Origin: HGM04593 sp045631905
GTDB taxonomy: Bacteria > Bacteroidota > Bacteroidia > Bacteroidales > Bacteroidaceae
Assembly (NCBI GenBank): GCA_045631905.1
Contig: JAZQVO010000019.1
Location: forward strand, 1-64,000
Reading direction: 5' to 3'
DNA length: 64,000 nt
Shown here piece by piece: positions 43,547-51,570 of the stretch. Under the pieces are notes generated by a model. That model saw nothing but the letters and a program-made list of their open reading frames with translations. It made no database searches and was not told where the DNA came from. Numbering within the stretch: position 1 is the stretch's first letter; every line of letters begins with the position of its first letter. Both the position numbers and the translations under genes were made by a program.

Positions 43547-44189
43547 CCTGCTACTACTATCGGCAACCACCTTTGCCCAAGAGGCAAAGAAAGAAAACAG
43601 CCTTGCTTTCAAAGGTATAAGCTTGTCGGCCGACCTGTATGGTTACATAGGAACCATCTTCAACGACTACGCAAGCGGAGAGGTTGCAATAAGCGCGAAC
43701 CTCGGCAACCGTTTCTTCCCCGTCATAGAGGTGGGCTATGGCACAACAGACACCACCGACAAAACAACACAAATACATTATAAATCGTCGGCACCCTATT
43801 ATAGAGCAGGACTAAACTACAATTTCCTATACAAAAAGGAGAGACTGCACGACTACCGCATATATGCAATAGGACGATACGGCTACACAAAGGCAAAATA
43901 CGATGTAACCACCCCACCAGCCATCGACCCTGTTTGGGGCGGAACCTCCTCGATTGAGTTGAAAGATGTGGAGGCCACATGTTCGTGGTTCGAGCTCGGT
44001 GTAGGCATAGAGGCGAAAATATGGAAAAACATCTCTATGGGCTGGAGCCTGCGATACAAATCGCTCATAAAAGATGGCAAAGGCGAAAAATCACAAATAT
44101 GGTACATACCCGGCTATGGCGAAAACAAAAGCGGAAGCTTCGGTGGAACATACAGCATAATATATAATATTCCCATAGGTAAAAAATAA
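43515..44189 (+). CDS. DUF6048 family outer-membrane beta-barrel protein
   Basis: 224 residues. Signal peptide to about residue 22 (SSLLLLSATTFAQ), then alternating amphipathic strands ending in an aromatic/hydrophobic strand (GTYSIIYNIPIGKK). Overlaps the DUF6452 frame by 32 bases, suggesting coupled translation and partnership. Confidence 0.82.
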   Translation: MKISRYIFISSLLLLSATTFAQEAKKENSLAFKGISLSADLYGYIGTIFNDYASGEVAISANLGNRFFPVIEVGYGTTDTTDKTTQIHYKSSAPYYRAGLNYNFLYKKERLHDYRIYAIGRYGYTKAKYDVTTPPAIDPVWGGTSSIELKDVEATCSWFELGVGIEAKIWKNISMGWSLRYKSLIKDGKGEKSQIWYIPGYGENKSGSFGGTYSIIYNIPIGKK

Positions 44190-44205
44190 TAGCACATCGA
44201 GCAAA

Positions 44206-45195
44206 ATGAAAATTTGGCAAATACTTTTTCTTATATTCCTGATTGCAGGCAGTATATATGTGATAAATCGCGAGACACCCTACAAAAAGAACAGCGGTAA
44301 AATATTCGGTACCTATTATAATATAATATACCAGAGCGATAAAGAGCTACACGAAGAACTGAAAGCCACCATGCAAGCTGTGGACAACTCGCTATCGACC
44401 TTCAACAAACAATCGACCATAAGCGCAATAAACAATAACACAAGCAACACCCCCGACGAGATGTTTCTAAAAGTATTCACGCTTGCGCAAAACATCTCAC
44501 AAGAGACCGAAGGAGCGTTCGACATAACCGTGGCACCTCTTGTCAATGCCTGGGGCTTCGGGTTCAAGAACGGCCTGCCCACCGACTCGGCCACCATAGA
44601 TTCCCTACTACGCTTCACCGGCTACACCACAGTCGAATACAAAGATGGTAAAATACACAAGCAACACCCCGCAACCATGCTCGATTGCAGTGCCATAGCC
44701 AAAGGTTTTGGTTGCGACGAGGTTGCCCGCACCCTCGAAAAACAAGGTGTAAAGAATTTCATGGTAGAGATAGGAGGCGAAATTGTTACAAAGGGCCTTA
44801 ACGACAAAGGTAAAAAATGGTCTGTCGGCATAACCAAACCGGCCGACGATGCCACAGGCACCCTAAACGAGATACACGAAATAATACGCATAGGCGGTAA
44901 GGGCATGGCCACATCGGGCAATTATCGGAATTTCCGTTACGAGGGAGGGCAAAAGGTATCGCACACCATCGACCCCAAAAGCGGATACCCCGTAACACAC
45001 ACACTTCTGTCGGCCACCGTTATTGCCGACAACTGCGCCACAGCCGATGCCCTTGCAACAGCCTTCATGGTTATGGGTGTTGAGAAAGCCACCAAATTCT
45101 GCAACAACCACAAGGAGATTGATGCAATATTGATTTACGACAACAACGGCACACTGCATACATTAGAAACCGATGGTGTAAAACAATATAAATAA
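44206..45195 (+). CDS. apbE: FAD:protein FMN transferase ApbE
   Basis: 329 residues. N-terminal membrane anchor (ILFLIFLIAGSIYVI) without a lipobox cysteine. ApbE motifs GAFDITVAPLVNAWGFG, DCSAIAKGFGCDEV, VEIGGEI and HTIDPKSGYPV. Attaches FMN to threonines of NqrB/C or RnfG-type subunits. Confidence 0.94.
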   Translation: MKIWQILFLIFLIAGSIYVINRETPYKKNSGKIFGTYYNIIYQSDKELHEELKATMQAVDNSLSTFNKQSTISAINNNTSNTPDEMFLKVFTLAQNISQETEGAFDITVAPLVNAWGFGFKNGLPTDSATIDSLLRFTGYTTVEYKDGKIHKQHPATMLDCSAIAKGFGCDEVARTLEKQGVKNFMVEIGGEIVTKGLNDKGKKWSVGITKPADDATGTLNEIHEIIRIGGKGMATSGNYRNFRYEGGQKVSHTIDPKSGYPVTHTLLSATVIADNCATADALATAFMVMGVEKATKFCNNHKEIDAILIYDNNGTLHTLETDGVKQYK

Positions 45196-45210
45196 CCCCC
45201 AAGCACATAC

Positions 45211-45248
45211 AAAAAAGTGGCAACCTTCGCAGAGGTTGCCACTTTTTT
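45211..45248. terminator. Bidirectional terminator between apbE and marC
   Basis: AAAAAAGTGGCAACCT / AGGTTGCCACTTTTTT: 16-bp stem, 6-base loop, T-run on both strands. Confidence 0.9.
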
Positions 45249-45265
45249 GTATAAATAATATCAAA

Positions 45266-45868
45266 TTAGTTTTCCGAAATACTGCTTATAAGATACGATA
45301 AATTAGATGTAAAAAGCTTAATTGAGATAGCAAGCAGAATTATACCGAAAAACTTACGGGTAAAATAGACACCACCCTTACCCAATATACGGCTGATGCG
45401 CTTTGTGGCAACAAGCATACCATAAACCACTATCGCATTCATAAACAGAGCCAAAAGAATATTTATCGACGAATATTCGGCTTTCAACGAAAGAAGCGTG
45501 GTAAACGAGCCGGCACCTGCAAGCAAAGGAAACACCACGGGCACAAACGTAGCATCGTTACCCACCACAGCCGTATCTTTAAAGATTGTAATATCGAGAA
45601 TCATCTCCATAGACATAAAGAAAAGCACAAGCGCACCGGCCGTGGCAAACGAATTAATATCCACACCAAAAAGGCCTAAAATAATATCGCCAAGGAAGAA
45701 GAATATCAACATCAGGCCGAAAGCATACACAACAGCCGTACCAGAGCGTACCGTTTTTCCCCTGTCGCGCACACCAATAATCAAAGGGATCACACCAATA
45801 GGATCAATTACAGCAAACAGCACGAGAAACGCACTTAAAACCTCTACCCAATTAAAAGAATTGAACAT
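45266..45868 (-). CDS. MarC family integral membrane protein
   Basis: 200 residues, six hydrophobic segments; LFAVIDPIGVIPLIIG and VVFPLLAGAGSFTTLL are MarC signatures. The start at MFNSFNW is chosen because the -7 box at 45908-45915 lies in the longer frame. Transport role unproven. Confidence 0.9.
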   Translation of the reverse strand: MFNSFNWVEVLSAFLVLFAVIDPIGVIPLIIGVRDRGKTVRSGTAVVYAFGLMLIFFFLGDIILGLFGVDINSFATAGALVLFFMSMEMILDITIFKDTAVVGNDATFVPVVFPLLAGAGSFTTLLSLKAEYSSINILLALFMNAIVVYGMLVATKRISRILGKGGVYFTRKFFGIILLAISIKLFTSNLSYLISSISEN

Positions 45869-45907
45869 ATCAGCTACATTTTTTATAAGTAAAACATATA
45901 AGCAAAA

Positions 45908-45915
45908 CAAATGTA
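45908..45915 (-). promoter_or_regulatory. Promoter -7 box of the marC family gene
   Basis: TACATTTG on the minus strand, exact match, about 40 bases before the start codon. Confidence 0.55.
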
Positions 45916-46060
45916 TATATAAAAAAGGTATTTAAAAAAAATATAGATAGAAAATTTATATTTCCTAAATATTCACAAGCACCACACCCACTTAAAACAA
46001 TTAAAACATAAAAAAATATTATCACCACACTTGTAAAATAATCGCAAAAAAAGAGCGTAG

Positions 46061-46084
46061 TTTGACAAAAAAGTTGTACCTTTG
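46061..46084 (+). promoter_or_regulatory. Promoter of rpsA
   Basis: TTTG at 46061-46064 and TACCTTTG at 46077-46084; spacing 12 to that TTTG, slightly short, but the -7 box is perfect. Leader about 45 bases. Confidence 0.6.
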
Positions 46085-46134
46085 CGCCCGAATTCTATCA
46101 ACATAATGTCTAACTCATTAAAGAAAAACAAATT

Positions 46135-47931
46135 ATGAGCACAGAAAACCTAACAGGTACTCCCGATTTCAACTGGGAGTCTTATGAAAAAGGAGAGAAC
46201 ATCTCAGGTCTCTCACACGAGCAGTTGGAGCAGGCCTATAATGGCACTCTCAACAAGGTATCAAGCCGCGAGGTAGTAAACGGTACCATCATTGCTATCA
46301 ACAAGCGTGAGGTTATTGTAGACATCAACTACAAACAAGACGCTATTATCCCCATCAGCGAGTTCCGCTACAACCCCGATCTCAAAGTAGGCGACCAAGT
46401 AGAGGTTTACATTGAGAACTTGGAGGACAAGAAAGGACAGTTGAACCTTTCACACAAGAAAGCACGCGCAAGCCGTTCTTGGGAACTTGTAAACAAAGCT
46501 ATGGAAGAGCAGGCTGTTGTTAAGGGCTACATCAAGTGCCGTACAAAGGGCGGTATGATTGTAGACGTATTCGGCATCGAGGCATTCTTGCCCGGTTCAC
46601 AGATCGATGTTAAGCCTATCCGCGACTACGATGCTTACGTTGGTCAGACAGAAGACTTCAAAATTGTTAAGATTAACCAGGAATTCAAGAACGTTGTTGT
46701 TTCTCACAAAGCTCTTATCGAGGCTGAGCTCGAGGAGCAGAAGAAGAAAATCATCAGCACATTGGAGAAAGGCCAGGTACTCGAGGGTACTGTTAAGAAC
46801 ATCACATCTTACGGTGTATTCATCGACCTTGGTGGCGTAGATGGTCTTATCCACATCACCGACCTCTCTTGGGGCCGCGTAAACGAGCCTACCGACATCG
46901 TATCTCTCGACCAGAAGATCAATGTTGTTATCCTCGACTTCGATGACGAGAAAAAACGTATCGCTCTCGGCTTGAAACAGCTCACTCCCCATCCTTGGGA
47001 CGCTATCGACCCCGATTTGAAGGTAGGTGACGTTGTTAAGGGTAAGGTTGTTGTTATGGCCGACTATGGCGCATTCATCGAGATTGCTCCCGGTGTTGAG
47101 GGCTTGATTCACGTTTCAGAGATGTCATGGAACCAGCACTTGCGTTCAGCTCAAGACTTCATGAAGGTTGGCGAGGAGATCGAGGCAGTTATCCTTACAC
47201 TCGACCGCGACGAGCGCAAGATGTCTTTGGGTATCAAACAGCTCAAAGAGGATCCCTGGACAAACATCGACAGCAAATACCCCGTTGGTTCAAAACACAC
47301 AGCAAAGGTTCGCAACTTCACAAACTTCGGTATCTTCGTTGAGATTGAGGAGGGTGTAGACGGTCTTATCCACATCAGCGACCTCTCTTGGACCAAGAAA
47401 GTTAAACACCCCTCTGAGTTCACTCAGATAGGTGAGGCTATCGAGGTACAGGTTCTTGAGATAGACAAAGAGAACCGTCGTTTGAGCCTTGGTCACAAAC
47501 AACTTTCAGAGAACCCCTGGGACGTATTTGAGAACATGTTCACCGTTGGTTCAATACACGAGGGTGTTATCACAGAGCTCATCGACAAGGGCGCAGTAGT
47601 ATCTCTCCCCGAGGGTGCTGAGGGCTTCGCAACTCCCAAACACCTTGTAAAAGAGGACGGCACACAGGCTCAGGCAAACGAGACACTCGAGTTCAAAGTT
47701 ATCGAATTCAACAAAGAGGCTAAGAGAATCTTCTTGTCACACAGCCGTATCTTCGAAGATGCAGCAAAAGAGGAGGAGAAGGCAGAGAAGAAAGCCGTAG
47801 CAGCAGCTCGCAAGAGCAAGAAAGCTGAGGAGGCAACACCTGCTATCCAAAACCAGGCAGCTTCTACAACACTCGGTGACATCGACGCTCTTGCAGCTTT
47901 GAAGAGCAAACTCGAAGGCAACGCCGAATAA
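46135..47931 (+). CDS. rpsA: 30S ribosomal protein S1
   Basis: 598 residues with six S1 RNA-binding repeats; the GVFIDLGGVDGLIHITDLSWGRV, GAFIEIAPGVEGLIHVSEMSW and GIFVEIEEGVDGLIHISDLSW copies are clear. C-terminal Lys/Glu/Ala-rich tail. Extreme codon bias matches high expression. In Bacteroidetes S1 is central to initiation because SD sequences are rare. Confidence 0.97.
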   Translation: MSTENLTGTPDFNWESYEKGENISGLSHEQLEQAYNGTLNKVSSREVVNGTIIAINKREVIVDINYKQDAIIPISEFRYNPDLKVGDQVEVYIENLEDKKGQLNLSHKKARASRSWELVNKAMEEQAVVKGYIKCRTKGGMIVDVFGIEAFLPGSQIDVKPIRDYDAYVGQTEDFKIVKINQEFKNVVVSHKALIEAELEEQKKKIISTLEKGQVLEGTVKNITSYGVFIDLGGVDGLIHITDLSWGRVNEPTDIVSLDQKINVVILDFDDEKKRIALGLKQLTPHPWDAIDPDLKVGDVVKGKVVVMADYGAFIEIAPGVEGLIHVSEMSWNQHLRSAQDFMKVGEEIEAVILTLDRDERKMSLGIKQLKEDPWTNIDSKYPVGSKHTAKVRNFTNFGIFVEIEEGVDGLIHISDLSWTKKVKHPSEFTQIGEAIEVQVLEIDKENRRLSLGHKQLSENPWDVFENMFTVGSIHEGVITELIDKGAVVSLPEGAEGFATPKHLVKEDGTQAQANETLEFKVIEFNKEAKRIFLSHSRIFEDAAKEEEKAEKKAVAAARKSKKAEEATPAIQNQAASTTLGDIDALAALKSKLEGNAE

Positions 47932-47949
47932 TAAAGAGTTGTATATATA

Positions 47950-47984
47950 AAAAAATGAGCGCAATTTTTTTGCGCTCATTTTTT
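47950..47984 (+). terminator. Terminator of rpsA
   Basis: AAAAAATGAGCGCA / TGCGCTCATTTTTT with a T-rich loop and tail. Confidence 0.9.
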
Positions 47985-48042
47985 GTATCATAAACTTTCC
48001 CAAATAACAATAATAACGTAACTTAGCCACAAAAATAAAGAG

Positions 48043-48960
48043 ATGGATACATTTGAAGTACATATATTAGGTTGTGGTTCTGCATTGCCCACCACTCGAC
48101 ACAATGCAAGCTCGCAAGTTGTGAGAATAGGAAACAGGCAATACATGATAGATTGTGGAGAAGGTACCCAACTACAACTTCGCAAGTCACATGTTCACTT
48201 TTCGTTCATAGACCATGTATTCATATCGCACCTCCATGGCGACCACTGCTTCGGGCTGATAGGCATGATATCGAGTTTTGGCCTTTTAGGCCGTACAGCA
48301 CCGCTCCACATATATGCCGATGCGAAATTACAAGAGATATTGCAACCTCAACTCGATTTCTTTTGTAACGATCTGAAATACAAAGTTATATTTCACGAGA
48401 TAGACGCAACCAAACATGCTCTTATATTTGAAAATAATGCAATCACGGTGCACACTATACCACAAAAGCACAGAATACCATGCTGTGGTTTCGTCTTTAA
48501 AGAAAAGCCAAAAAACAGACACCTGCGTCGCGAGATGATAGAAAGATACGAAATTCCGACATACCGACGCAAGGGAATAAAGGAGGGAGAAGATTATGTT
48601 ACACCCGAGGGAGTTATAATACCCAACGAACAACTTACAACACCACCCAGCCCCTCGCGCACATACGCCTACTGTTCCGACACACTGCCTTGCCCCGAGA
48701 ATATCCCCTACATAGAAGGGGCCAACCTGCTGTACCACGAAGCCACCTTTGCCGAGAGCGAGAGCCAGCGAGCAAAAGCAACCTTCCACACCACAGCAAT
48801 GCAAGCCGCACAAATAGCCCGACAAGCAAAAGTAAAGAAACTAGTCATAGGGCACTTCTCTTCGCGCTACGACGACGATGAAGTACTGCTTGCCGAAGCC
48901 ACAACAACATTCCCCGACACCGAGCTGGCAAAGGAAAACAAGACATTTATCGTTACATAA
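48043..48960 (+). CDS. rnz: Ribonuclease Z
   Basis: 305 residues, metallo-beta-lactamase fold; HLHGDHCFGL metal-binding motif near residue 63, PQKHRIPCCGF and later GHFSSRY. Trims tRNA 3' ends. Length fits the short form. Confidence 0.94.
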   Translation: MDTFEVHILGCGSALPTTRHNASSQVVRIGNRQYMIDCGEGTQLQLRKSHVHFSFIDHVFISHLHGDHCFGLIGMISSFGLLGRTAPLHIYADAKLQEILQPQLDFFCNDLKYKVIFHEIDATKHALIFENNAITVHTIPQKHRIPCCGFVFKEKPKNRHLRREMIERYEIPTYRRKGIKEGEDYVTPEGVIIPNEQLTTPPSPSRTYAYCSDTLPCPENIPYIEGANLLYHEATFAESESQRAKATFHTTAMQAAQIARQAKVKKLVIGHFSSRYDDDEVLLAEATTTFPDTELAKENKTFIVT

Positions 48961-49043
48961 AAAAAACACAAATTACACTCTTCATTAAACCTTCGCGACA
49001 CAGAGCAGTCAAAAGAAAAGTACAAAAAGAGAAAGATTTATAA

Positions 49044-49604
49044 ATGAGCACGAAAAGCACAGAGTTCGACGAAAGCAAAATAATAGCCCTCCTAAAAGAG
49101 GCTGATACTCGCGAATCGGCTTTTTCGGCCATAGTAAGAGAGTACGACAAAGCATTATATTGGCAAATACGACGCATGGTACTCTCGCACGACGATGCCA
49201 ACGACCTGCTACAAAGCACATTCCTTAAAGCATGGAGCGGTATCGCCACATTCCGTGGCAACTCACGCATATACACATGGCTCTACCGCATTGCCATAAA
49301 CGAAACACTCACGTTCCTTGCCAAAAACCACATTAACACAATATCGATAGACACACCCGAAGGAGAGATAGCACATAAACTCGAATGCGACTCATATTTT
49401 GAGGGTGACCACGCCGAGGCACTATTCAGCGAGGCCATAGCACGTCTGCCCGACAAGCAACGCCTTGTTTTCAACATGAAATACTACGACGATATGAAGT
49501 ACGAAGAAATTTCAGAGATAACAGGGACAAGTGTAGGAGCTCTGAAAGCATCGTATCACATTGCAGTTAAAAAAATTGAAGAGTTTTTAGAAGGCAAACT
49601 TTAA
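49044..49604 (+). CDS. ECF-type RNA polymerase sigma factor
   Basis: 186 residues. Sigma-2: HDDANDLLQSTFLKAWSGIATFRGNS; sigma-4 helix-turn-helix: MKYEEISEITGTSVGALKASYH. The next gene encodes a small membrane protein that may be its anti-sigma factor and then a Spy-like periplasmic protein, so an envelope-stress regulon is probable. Confidence 0.93.
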   Translation: MSTKSTEFDESKIIALLKEADTRESAFSAIVREYDKALYWQIRRMVLSHDDANDLLQSTFLKAWSGIATFRGNSRIYTWLYRIAINETLTFLAKNHINTISIDTPEGEIAHKLECDSYFEGDHAEALFSEAIARLPDKQRLVFNMKYYDDMKYEEISEITGTSVGALKASYHIAVKKIEEFLEGKL

Positions 49605-49648
49605 ACCTTTTAAAGATAGAGATGTCAAAATAATGTAAAGGGAAATAT

Positions 49649-50002
49649 ATGAATTTGGACAAATTTAAAAACAGACAGCCATTCAAAGTACCTAACGGCT
49701 ACTTTGAAGAGTTTGAAAGCAACATGCAAGGCATGTTGCAAAGAGGCTCCATGAAAGTCACACATTCGCCCAAGAGAAAGCCCCTCGCACGAATAATAAG
49801 ATACACCGCATGCGCCGCCGCAGTTATTCTTGCAACAATTATCGTTGGTGCCCGCCTCACAAACAGCTATGAGCAAACAGCTCAAATAGCATCGCACGAG
49901 ATTTACGACAACAACGATTTTATAGACGATGTACTGAGCAACTACCCTATCGACGACTACACATTCTATTGTTGCCTCACCGACAACGACAATAACTACT
50001 AA
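49649..50002 (+). CDS. Putative anti-sigma membrane protein
   Basis: 117 residues. The start (FKNRQPFKVPNGYFEEFES) is typical of short proteins that accompany Bacteroidetes ECF sigma genes; one membrane helix at about 50-66 (IIRYTACAAAVILATIIVGA) and a short acidic exterior. No zinc-binding motif. Anti-sigma role is inferred from context only. Confidence 0.6.
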   Translation: MNLDKFKNRQPFKVPNGYFEEFESNMQGMLQRGSMKVTHSPKRKPLARIIRYTACAAAVILATIIVGARLTNSYEQTAQIASHEIYDNNDFIDDVLSNYPIDDYTFYCCLTDNDNNY

Positions 50003-50013
50003 CAAACCATATT

Positions 50014-50505
50014 ATGAAAAAGATAATAATAGCACTATCACTATTTGTTCTTGCAACATGCAATATATCGGCACAGAACAACGACAGACCGAGAGGAAAG
50101 GAACGCAAATTTTCTCACGAGCAATTTAAAGCAAAGCAAAAAAGCCACATAATAGAGATGGCAAAGCTCACACCCGAAGAGGCCGAAGCGTTCTTTCCCC
50201 TATTCTTCGAGTTGCAAAAAGAGAAATTCCGCATAGAACACGAGGCGCGGTCAAAAGTGATAAAGGAGCGCGGTCAGAAACTGAGCGACGAACAATGGAA
50301 AGAGTTGTTAGGCAACACAGCCGATGCAAAAATAGCCATCGCAAAACTCGAAAAAGAGTATATCACAAAATACTTGCAAGTGGTATCACCCAAGAAACTC
50401 TTAGATATACAACGGGCCGAGCACTCCTTCCAGAGCTACATGATAAAATCGATGACACGTGGAGGAGAGAGAAAAGCACCACATGAGAAAAGGGAATTTA
50501 AATAG
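50014..50505 (+). CDS. Spy/CpxP-like periplasmic protein
   Basis: 163 residues. Signal peptide to about residue 21 (IIIALSLFVLATCNISAQ). Helical, highly charged; KLTPEEAEAFFPLFFELQ and KLSDEQWKELL resemble the LTxxQ periplasmic chaperone pattern. Third gene of the sigma operon, 11 bases downstream. May sense or buffer misfolded proteins; inferred. Confidence 0.65.
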   Translation: MKKIIIALSLFVLATCNISAQNNDRPRGKERKFSHEQFKAKQKSHIIEMAKLTPEEAEAFFPLFFELQKEKFRIEHEARSKVIKERGQKLSDEQWKELLGNTADAKIAIAKLEKEYITKYLQVVSPKKLLDIQRAEHSFQSYMIKSMTRGGERKAPHEKREFK

Positions 50506-50682
50506 AGACACCCATTGAGTTTAAAACAACTCAATAACTTGTTTTTCATAGATTTTTGCTAGTTGCACATCGTGCAACACAAAGGCGTAAAGAGCGAGCA
50601 CTATATCAAAATAGTAAACTTTTACAAAGCAACATAAAGATATTAAGCTCAGCTTGCTTTCGCCTTTGTTTTTTTGTTTAAA
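50506..50682. other. Intergenic stretch with small hairpins
   Basis: Holds ATTGAGTT/AACTCAAT (50514-50535), probably the sigma operon terminator as it is followed by TTGTTTTT, and a second hairpin GTTGCAC/GTGCAAC (50562-50578). The copies AAAGGCG and CGCCTTT near each end could pair at long range. No gene is seen. Confidence 0.5.
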
Positions 50683-51468
50683 TCAAAGCCCTTTTGCTTT
50701 TGCTTCGTTCCAAAGAGCGTCCATCTCGGCAAGTGTCATATCGGCAAGGTTCTTACCTTGCTCCATAGAACGCTCCTCGACATATGTAAAGCGTGCACGG
50801 AACTTTGAATTAGTAAGCTCGAGCGCCGTGTCGGGGTTGATATTATACAGACGGGCCGCATTCACAAGGCTGAAGACAAAATCGCCAAACTCCTTTTCCA
50901 TGTTTTCTTTGTCCCCTTTGTCCATCTCAACCTGCAACTCTGCAAGTTCCTCTTTTACCTTGTCCCAAACAGCCTCCTTTTTATCCCAATCGAAGCCAAC
51001 ATTAGCAGCCTTCTCCTGCATGCGATAGGCTTTTATCAGCGATGGCATGGAGACAGGAACACCGCTCAACACACGCTTGTTACCACCCTTCTCGGTACGC
51101 TTTATCTGTTCCCAATTTTTACTCACCTCGCCCGCTGTTTCGGCCTTTGCCTCGCCAAAAACATGAGGGTGACGATATATAAGCTTCTCGCACAAACGGT
51201 CGCACACATCTTTTATGTCGAAGAGACCACCCTCCTGTGCAATCTTCGAATAAAAAGCCACATGCAACAACACATCGCCCAACTCCTTGCATATATTGTC
51301 GGTATCGGCGGCTATGAGAGCATCGGAAAGCTCATACACCTCCTCAATAGTATTGGGGCGCAAACTCTCGTTTGTCTGTTTTCTATCCCACGGACATTTT
51401 TCTCTTAATTCGTCGAGAATATCCAAAAAGCGCTCAAATGAGGCTAAAATTTCACTTCTACTATGCAT
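50683..51468 (-). CDS. mazG: Nucleoside triphosphate pyrophosphohydrolase MazG
   Basis: 261 residues from MHSRSEILASF. Two MazG domains; EEVYELSDAL and ELGDVLLHVAFYSKIA carry the metal-binding acids. Hydrolyses NTPs to NMPs, a housekeeping sanitiser. The upstream in-frame TTG is rejected because it lies in the promoter. Confidence 0.93.
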   Translation of the reverse strand: MHSRSEILASFERFLDILDELREKCPWDRKQTNESLRPNTIEEVYELSDALIAADTDNICKELGDVLLHVAFYSKIAQEGGLFDIKDVCDRLCEKLIYRHPHVFGEAKAETAGEVSKNWEQIKRTEKGGNKRVLSGVPVSMPSLIKAYRMQEKAANVGFDWDKKEAVWDKVKEELAELQVEMDKGDKENMEKEFGDFVFSLVNAARLYNINPDTALELTNSKFRARFTYVEERSMEQGKNLADMTLAEMDALWNEAKAKGL

Positions 51469-51489
51469 TATTTGTATTTTTTTATGCCA

Positions 51490-51525
51490 CAAAGGTAATT
51501 AATTTAATAATAAGAATTAACTTTG
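51490..51525. promoter_or_regulatory. Divergent promoters of mazG and valS
   Basis: Minus strand TACCTTTG (51490-51497) drives mazG; plus strand TAACTTTG (51518-51525) drives valS. Both are exact -7 boxes. Confidence 0.65.
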
Positions 51526-51570
51526 CAATTAACTTTAATTTTATTGAATAATAATATAAATACAAATACT

